NCBI GenBank assembly: GCA_030691225.1
Contig: JAUYES010000537.1
Coordinates: 1-12,885 of the forward strand
From: Holophaga sp.
GTDB taxonomy: Bacteria; Acidobacteriota; Holophagae; Holophagales; Holophagaceae
Direction of reading: 5' to 3'
Length of the DNA stretch: 12,885 nucleotides
The position numbers and the translations under genes were made by a program. The notes under the pieces are model-generated. The model did not search any database, was not told the origin of the DNA, and worked only from the letters and a program-made list of their open reading frames with translations. Below are positions 1 through 3,823 of the stretch, piece after piece. The first letter of the stretch is position 1. Each line of letters starts with the position of its first letter.

Positions 1-504
1 CCGCAGTTCTTCGCATCCAAGGTGTTCCCCGATCGACGCTTCCGAATCCCATCCACCAGACGATGGCCAAACCTGATCCAGGATCCCGTGAGGTGGCCCA
101 TGGGTGATCAACACATCGGTTGCAAATGGGATCAGGTTCCATTTCTCCCGTAAAGCCGTGCCCTTTCTTGGCAGGTTAAAGGCCCAGTCCATGAACCAAG
201 GTTGCCAGGGCGCACCCCAGAAGTTCAGGCCGTTGATCACGCAGCCTGAGTCCTGGAGATAGATCACATTGGGTTCCAGGTAGGTTTGCGCCAGTTCTGG
301 TTTTTGCTCGAAGAATCTGTCGTGGTTCCCGGCGACCACCACCTTGTGCTTGTGCGGTAATCGATCCAACCAGGCTGCGAATGCCATTACATCTCGCTCA
401 AAGCCTCTGTGGCAAAAGTCCCCGGAGTGGATGAGGACATCCCCATCCGGAACTTGGATCCGGTCGTGGTGGCCGTGGGTATCTGAGAGACAGACGATGC
501 GAAT
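1..504 (-). CDS. MPPED-like calcineurin-type metallophosphoesterase, 3' end cut by window edge
   Basis: The reverse strand reads a clean 168-codon frame from 504 to base 1. Numbered from the ATT codon at 504, metal-site motifs appear in order: SDTHGH (D8, H10), HSGDF (D29), AGNHD (N60, H61) and THGPPHG (H135). The segment GAPWQPWF...FNLPR (97-113) closely matches the animal MPPED1/MPPED2 class III phosphodiesterase family, so cyclic-nucleotide or other phosphodiester hydrolysis in the cytoplasm is a family-based inference. The C-terminal metal-binding His motif lies beyond the window. The family normally begins M-(R/K)-I-V-x-x-SDTHG, but here the expected Met is ATT (504-502). No ATG or GTG occurs in frame between 504 and 658. 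The frame stays open to 825, with TTG at 552 and ATGs at 660, 678 and 693; the ATG at 678 has a purine-rich AGGGGG 6 nt upstream. All of these would add residues encoded by repeat copy A. The family call is firm; the start is unresolved. Confidence 0.85.
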   Translation of the reverse strand, partial: MRIVCLSDTHGHHDRIQVPDGDVLIHSGDFCHRGFERDVMAFAAWLDRLPHKHKVVVAGNHDRFFEQKPELAQTYLEPNVIYLQDSGCVINGLNFWGAPWQPWFMDWAFNLPRKGTALREKWNLIPFATDVLITHGPPHGILDQVWPSSGGWDSEASIGEHLGCEELR

Positions 505-530
505 AGAAATCCCGATGAAAGTGGTATCGA

Positions 531-646
531 CTAGGTTCCAGCAAAACCTCAATGGAATTTGGTGCTGTTGTGTGATGGCGTGCTCCGGTGGGAGGTCCTG
601 AGCCCCTTCGGCTCTTTCGGCCAAGGTCGACGCCTTTGGCGCCGAC
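531..646 (+). repeat. Intergenic repeat, copy A
   Basis: This segment aligns almost end to end with 1010-1122 in the same orientation, with only a few single-base gaps. Shared blocks include ctaggttc (531-538), gctgttg (564-570), gtgatg (572-577), tgggagg (589-595) and gacgcctttggc (629-640). Identity is roughly three quarters by eye. The 3' part folds into a tight hairpin at 623-649 (12 pairs, one A-C mismatch, TTT loop). The left edge lies about 27 bases upstream of the metallophosphoesterase core, so this copy forms that gene's upstream region. It carries no coding signal of its own and is probably one member of a dispersed family. Confidence 0.75.
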
Positions 647-649
647 CTT
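623..649. other. Hairpin at the 3' end of repeat copy A
   Basis: Bases 623-634 pair with 638-649 around a three-base TTT loop, with one A-C mismatch (630/642). No T-run follows on either strand, so it is not an ordinary terminator. In copy B the equivalent stem (about 1104-1120) is broken by several substitutions. Confidence 0.6.
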
Positions 650-670
650 CTGCTGTGCATGCTCCGTATG

Positions 671-719
671 GGTCCCATCCGTCGCCCCCTCATGGAAGGA
701 TGGGGGGATGGATGGGACC
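671..719. repeat. Long inverted repeat / stable hairpin
   Basis: ggtcccatcc (671-680) is the exact reverse complement of ggatgggacc (710-719). The stem continues inward through 681-683/707-709 (one G-U) and, past one mismatch, 685-688/702-705. No poly-T tract follows on either strand, so an intrinsic terminator is unlikely. It could be the terminal structure of a small RNA or a remnant of a palindromic element. Confidence 0.6.
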
Positions 720-1009
720 GGGAGCGGGCGGTCGTTTCATGCGGACAATGTCGCCTGGAAGCCAAGCCAGACTCGTGACGGCTGGAGGCAGGCGGGAGGC
801 TGGCGCTGCAAGGACTTCCTGGTCGTCAGAGACCGAGTTTTTAGATCATCGGCCAGGCTTTCGGTCCGATGAATTTTCCAGGCAATGGCTCGCCATTTAT
901 CTTCGGAGCCGGGTCCGAAATGTGCCTCGCCAAACCCGGGGTTGCAGGAATTCAGTGCGCTCAGATCCAACGCAGGATGACAACCCCATCTTGTAAGTCC
1001 GCGATGCCC

Positions 1010-1122
1010 CTAGGTTCGAGAAACCCTATTGAGATTCGATGCTGTTGAGTGATGACTTGCTCTGATGGGAGGGCCTTAGTCCCTGCGGTTTTTCCGGCAA
1101 GGCTGACGCCTTTGGCTCCGAC
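1010..1122 (+). repeat. Intergenic repeat, copy B
   Basis: This is the second copy of the repeat at 531-646, in the same orientation, 479 bases downstream at its left edge and 476 at its right edge. Matching blocks are ctaggttc (1010-1017), gctgttg (1041-1047), gtgatg (1049-1054), tgggagg (1066-1072) and gacgcctttggc (1105-1116). Substitutions such as T at 1117 instead of G weaken the hairpin present in copy A. The two copies have clearly aged separately. Confidence 0.75.
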
Positions 1123-1139
1123 TGTTCGAAAACCTATCC

Positions 1140-1166
1140 GGGTTTCCAGGGTTTCTAGGGTTTCTT
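1140..1166. repeat. Short tandem repeat, 3 x 9 bp
   Basis: Three consecutive 9-base units read gggtttcca, gggtttcta and gggtttctt. They lie just downstream of repeat copy B and have no coding context. Confidence 0.7.
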
Positions 1167-1215
1167 ACCTCCATCTGCGATTTGCGTTTGGGTGCTGTCT
1201 TGTCGGCAACGAGAG

Positions 1216-1237
1216 CCAAAGTGGCACCAAAGTGGTA
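1216..1237. repeat. Short tandem repeat, 2 x 11 bp
   Basis: Two adjacent 11-base units, ccaaagtggca and ccaaagtggta, differ at one base. They sit between the 9-bp tandem repeat and the tRNA terminator. Confidence 0.65.
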
Positions 1238-1244
1238 TGGAAGC

Positions 1245-1269
1245 AAAAGGCCCCGATCGCGTCGGGGCC
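1245..1269 (-). terminator. Intrinsic terminator of tRNA-Phe
   Basis: Read on the minus strand, ggccccga (1269-1262) pairs perfectly with tcggggcc (1256-1249) around a five-base loop, followed immediately by TTTT (1248-1245). It begins 17 bases after the CCA end of the tRNA, as expected for a terminator of a single tRNA transcript. Confidence 0.85.
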
Positions 1270-1286
1270 TAAGTGCTTGATTCTTT

Positions 1287-1362
1287 TGGTGCCTGGAGCC
1301 GGAATCGAACCAGCGACACATGGATTTTCAGTCCATTGCTCTACCAACTGAGCTATCCAGGC
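1287..1362 (-). tRNA. tRNA-Phe (anticodon GAA)
   Basis: The minus strand gives a complete 76-nt cloverleaf. The acceptor stem GCCTGGA (1362-1356) pairs with TCCAGGC. It has a D-arm GCTC...GAGC, an anticodon stem ATGGA/TCCAT around loop CTGAAAA with anticodon GAA at 1329-1327, and a T-arm GCTGG-TTCGAAT-CCGGC. The discriminator A and an encoded CCA end at 1287. A single-gene transcript is likely, with a promoter-like sequence upstream (1373-1400) and a terminator downstream (1245-1269). Confidence 0.97.
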
Positions 1363-1372
1363 TGGAAGACTT

Positions 1373-1400
1373 AGGCTATCAGGGATCTGTGCATTTTCAA
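1373..1400 (-). promoter_or_regulatory. Possible promoter of tRNA-Phe
   Basis: On the minus strand TTGAAA (1400-1395) is followed after 16 bases by TAGCCT (1378-1373), 10 bases before the mature tRNA 5' end. The -35 element is good. The -10 keeps only the first T, the A and the last T of the consensus. Position supports it; sequence support is modest. Confidence 0.35.
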
Positions 1401-1452
1401 GTGCCAAGCAAGGGCAGGTTAAGGCATTCTTGGAGGTTCGGAGCAAAGTGAT

Positions 1453-2130
1453 ATGGCAGCCAATGCGAAAAACAAAGAAATCCAGGTTCAAAAGCCCGCG
1501 CAGAGCCTTCAAGCTTTTCAGCGCAAGCTGGATGCCGACGTTAATCCTCAGCCCGGACTCCTGAAGCCACTGCTTATCGGAGCTGGTGTGGCATTGGTGC
1601 TTGCGATTGCGTTTTTCGGCATTCGCTCGTATCGGGCCAATGCTCTGGAAAAACATGAAGGCGCCGTTGCCCAGTTGCTTTTGGACACTCATGGCGATGG
1701 CATCACCCCTCTTCCCGCTGCGGAACAGGAAAAGAAGATGCGCGAAAAACTATCTCAGCTAGAAGCATTGGCGAAGAAGGCTCCCAGCCCTGCCAAGACC
1801 ACCACCGAAGGGCTGTTGGCATCCTGGAAGTTGCAGCTCGATGGCAAGGGTAGCGCCGTGGCCCAAGGCTCGGATCCCTGGAGCATGCTGAGAATGGCAC
1901 AACAAGAACTGGCTCTTGGTCAGGCCGAAAAAGTGGCAAGCCTGCTGGCTCCCCTGCGCAAATCGGCCAAGCCTGATGCTCCTTGGGCACCCCTGTTCTG
2001 GGCCACGCTGCTGGATCTGCATCGCCTGAAAGGCGATCGCGACCAGGCTTGGAAGGATTACGCAGATTACAAAGGTATGTTCAAAGACCGCGCCGATGGT
2101 TCCTTCGACAAAGTCATGGCAAGCATTTAA
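1453..2130 (+). CDS. Membrane-anchored helical (YfgM/TPR-like) protein, function unknown
   Basis: This is a 225-aa protein. A charged N-terminal segment (1-36) precedes one hydrophobic helix at about 38-57 (LLIGAGVALVLAIAFFG). The rest is an Ala/Leu/Lys-rich helical domain, presumably exported, with TPR-like spacing in the last 100 residues (for example ELALGQAEKVASLLAPLRK). This is the layout of YfgM-like or tetratricopeptide membrane proteins, which act as periplasmic adaptors, but I see no signature that fixes a function. The ATG at 1453 is preceded by GGAG at 1440-1443 with 9 bases spacing. It lies 24 nt upstream of the nucleoside phosphorylase on the same strand, so the two are probably cotranscribed. 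Its 5' region is shared with the divergent tRNA-Phe. Confidence 0.75.
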   Translation: MAANAKNKEIQVQKPAQSLQAFQRKLDADVNPQPGLLKPLLIGAGVALVLAIAFFGIRSYRANALEKHEGAVAQLLLDTHGDGITPLPAAEQEKKMREKLSQLEALAKKAPSPAKTTTEGLLASWKLQLDGKGSAVAQGSDPWSMLRMAQQELALGQAEKVASLLAPLRKSAKPDAPWAPLFWATLLDLHRLKGDRDQAWKDYADYKGMFKDRADGSFDKVMASI

Positions 2131-2154
2131 CCCAATTCGCTGAGGGGTCTACCC

Positions 2155-3456
2155 ATGCGCATGTACGACCTCATTTACACCAAGAAGCTCGGCCAAGACC
2201 TTAGTGCCGAGCAGATCGCCTTCTGGACCAAGGGTGCCGCCGACGGCAGCATCCCAGATGAGCAGAGTGCGGCCCTATTGATGGCCATCTGCTGGCGCGG
2301 AATGAACACGGAAGAAACTTTGGCGCTGACCCTCAACATGAGGGATTCCGGCGATCGCGTGGATCTCTCTTCGATTCCAGGCGTCAAGGTGGATAAACAC
2401 AGCACCGGCGGTGTCGGCGATAAGACCACGCTAATTCTTGGACCCATCGTGGCTGCCTGTGGTGTTCCCTGCGCCATGTTCAGCGGGCGCGGCCTGGGCC
2501 ACACGGGCGGCACCGTGGATAAATATGCCGCGATTCCAGGCATGAAAGTCGAACTCAGCATCGATGAATTCAAGGAAAGTCTTCGCAAAACCGGCTTTGC
2601 CAATAGCGCCCAGACTGGCGACATTTGCCCTGCCGATCGCAAACTCTATGCCCTACGGGATGTCACGGCCACCGTGGAATCCATTCCGCTCATCACCGCC
2701 AGCATCATGTCCAAAAAACTCGCCGGTGGCAGCGACGCTCTGGTGCTGGATGTGAAATGCGGCGGCGGCGCTTTCATGAAGACGCTCGAAGATTCAACGG
2801 CCTTAGCTCAAAGCATGGTGAATGTCGGCAAGGCCCACGGGATGAAGATCAAGGCCCTGATTACGCGCATGGAAGAACCCCTCGGCTGGGCCATCGGCAA
2901 TTCTCTAGAGGTCATCGAATCCGTGGAGATCCTCAAGGGTATGCACGGCGAAAGCGATCTGGCTCAAATGAGCTTCAGACTAGCCGCTGAGATGCTGGTT
3001 CTAGGTGGCGCAGCTAAGGATCTACCAGCTGCCCAGGCCAAAGTGGCTGAAGTCATCGCCAGTGGCAAGGCCATGGAGTTCTTCCGAACCTGGACCACCT
3101 TTAATGGTGGCGATGCGGCGGCCCTCGATGATTTCACACGCCTGCCTCAACCTGGTCAGGTAATCGAAATCAAAGCCGATCGCGAGGGCTGGATTCACGC
3201 CGTAGATAGTCGCGCCCTCGGCATTTTGGCCATGGAACTTGGTGCCGGAAGGCAAAGCAAGGATGATGTGCTGGACCTGGGTGTTGGTATTCATCTACAT
3301 AAGAACGTTGGCCAGGCCGTGAAGACTGGGGAACTGTTGTTTACCGTCTATGCCAAAACCAAAGCCCAGCTGCAACACGCAAGATATCTTGCGACCTTGG
3401 ACCTACGAACGGAAGCTCCGATGAAATTAAATTGGCTGTTGGGAACCATCTCATAG
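2155..3456 (+). CDS. deoA: Thymidine / pyrimidine-nucleoside phosphorylase
   Basis: This 433-aa cytoplasmic enzyme reversibly phosphorolyses thymidine (possibly also uridine) to the base and (deoxy)ribose-1-phosphate in pyrimidine salvage. Full family length and motifs are present: the MRMYDLI start, KHSTGGVGDK (81-90), SGRGLGHTGGTVDK (110-123) and YALRDVTATVESIPLITASI (165-184). Residues equivalent to the E. coli enzyme's K84, S86, S113, T123, R171, S186 and K190 appear as K81, S83, S110, T120, R168, S183 and K187, so it should be active. Residue 108 is Met, as in E. coli thymidine phosphorylase, where Bacillus-type pyrimidine-nucleoside phosphorylases carry Lys; this leans towards thymidine specificity, and deoA is chosen over pdp on that ground. 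The start at 2155 has gagggg 7-8 bases upstream; a second in-frame ATG at 2161 is less well placed. A terminator follows at 3499. Confidence 0.95.
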   Translation: MRMYDLIYTKKLGQDLSAEQIAFWTKGAADGSIPDEQSAALLMAICWRGMNTEETLALTLNMRDSGDRVDLSSIPGVKVDKHSTGGVGDKTTLILGPIVAACGVPCAMFSGRGLGHTGGTVDKYAAIPGMKVELSIDEFKESLRKTGFANSAQTGDICPADRKLYALRDVTATVESIPLITASIMSKKLAGGSDALVLDVKCGGGAFMKTLEDSTALAQSMVNVGKAHGMKIKALITRMEEPLGWAIGNSLEVIESVEILKGMHGESDLAQMSFRLAAEMLVLGGAAKDLPAAQAKVAEVIASGKAMEFFRTWTTFNGGDAAALDDFTRLPQPGQVIEIKADREGWIHAVDSRALGILAMELGAGRQSKDDVLDLGVGIHLHKNVGQAVKTGELLFTVYAKTKAQLQHARYLATLDLRTEAPMKLNWLLGTIS

Positions 3457-3498
3457 CCCCATTTGTAATGCCGGGCCGAGGTTAGGCCATTGATAGGC

Positions 3499-3529
3499 AA
3501 CAGGCTGGAAATGGCTCCAGCCTGTTTTT
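3499..3529 (+). terminator. Intrinsic terminator after the nucleoside phosphorylase
   Basis: aacaggctgga (3499-3509) pairs perfectly with tccagcctgtt (3516-3526) across a six-base loop, and the stem runs into five T residues (3525-3529). It lies 42 bases after the phosphorylase stop and would separate that transcript from the receptor gene. Confidence 0.9.
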
Positions 3530-3680
3530 GTATATAAACAATGCGATGGAACAGTATTGCGCCGATTTCAGCGCCTAAATCTGAACTTCCAAGTTTTTTT
3601 GCCCATCGGAGGGCACGGGGGGGCGATTTTTTCGCAATTGGGAAAAGTTCCCGAGAAAAGCACCGTCTGTGACATTTCTA

Positions 3681-3709
3681 TTGCATTCCGGGGCATGGAG
3701 GAGGATAAG
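3681..3709 (+). promoter_or_regulatory. Candidate promoter of the Oar-like receptor
   Basis: TTGCAT (3681-3686) and GATAAG (3704-3709) are separated by 17 bases, each matching four of six consensus positions. Transcription would start near 3716 and give a leader of roughly 105 nt containing both hairpins upstream of the start codon. Confidence 0.4.
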
Positions 3710-3751
3710 TAAACAGCTTAATTCCAATTTTTCAACTTATTCATCTCTTTG

Positions 3752-3801
3752 CCTGCGTGATTTCTTTCGCAGGTCTCTTGGTCTGTGCGGCATTCCCGCA
3801 C
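3752..3801 (+). promoter_or_regulatory. Two tandem hairpins in the receptor mRNA leader
   Basis: cctgcg (3752-3757) pairs with cgcagg (3768-3773) across a 10-base loop. Then gtgcgg (3785-3790) pairs with ccgcac (3796-3801) across a 5-base loop. The second stem ends about 10 bases before the Shine-Dalgarno sequence aaggag (3811-3816), leaving that site unpaired. A role in mRNA stability or translational control is possible; I recognise no known riboswitch. Confidence 0.45.
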
Positions 3802-3823
3802 CCTTCCTAAAAGGAGCTTCTAC

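Larger units (their letters stand above)
505..1244. other. Gene-poor intergenic region with repeats and hairpins
   Basis: About 740 bases between the metallophosphoesterase core and the tRNA terminator contain no convincing gene. Short open frames on both strands have no family motif, and their apparent proteins change character across the repeats. The region holds two diverged direct repeats (531-646 and 1010-1122), a strong hairpin (671-719), weaker alternative stems (831-872, 909-939), a 9-bp triplet repeat (1140-1166) and an 11-bp duplication (1216-1237). It may be accumulated repeat DNA or may encode an untranslated RNA; nothing here decides between them. Confidence 0.6.
3457..3823 (+). 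other. Intergenic region: terminator, low-complexity tract and structured leader
   Basis: These 367 bases hold no gene. In order they contain the phosphorylase terminator (3499-3529), an AT-rich patch with TATAAA (3533-3538), T- and G-runs (3594-3632), a small GGGAA/TTCCC hairpin (3640-3652), a candidate promoter (3681-3709), and two hairpins (3752-3773, 3785-3801) just before the receptor's ribosome binding site. Confidence 0.7.

Noticed and set aside
737..970. 77-codon minus-strand frame starting TTG between the two repeats
   Set aside because: It has no Shine-Dalgarno sequence and no recognisable motif, and its C-terminal half is low-quality Pro/Ser/Leu/Arg-rich sequence. It may be chance or a decayed remnant, so it was not annotated as a gene.
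559..996. 145-codon plus-strand frame across repeat copy A and the hairpin
   Set aside because: Composition is Arg/Gly/Ser/Trp-rich, as in translated non-coding GC-rich DNA. It is antisense to the possible metallophosphoesterase extension and has no family features.
3584..3600. Possible second terminator (aactt-cc-aagtt followed by T-run)
   Set aside because: The usable stem is only four A/T-rich pairs with a tiny loop, too weak to call.
3785..3823. Upstream GTG start adding 13 residues to the receptor
   Set aside because: The GTG lies in a leader hairpin. The ATG at 3824 has aaggag at ideal spacing and begins directly with a signal peptide.
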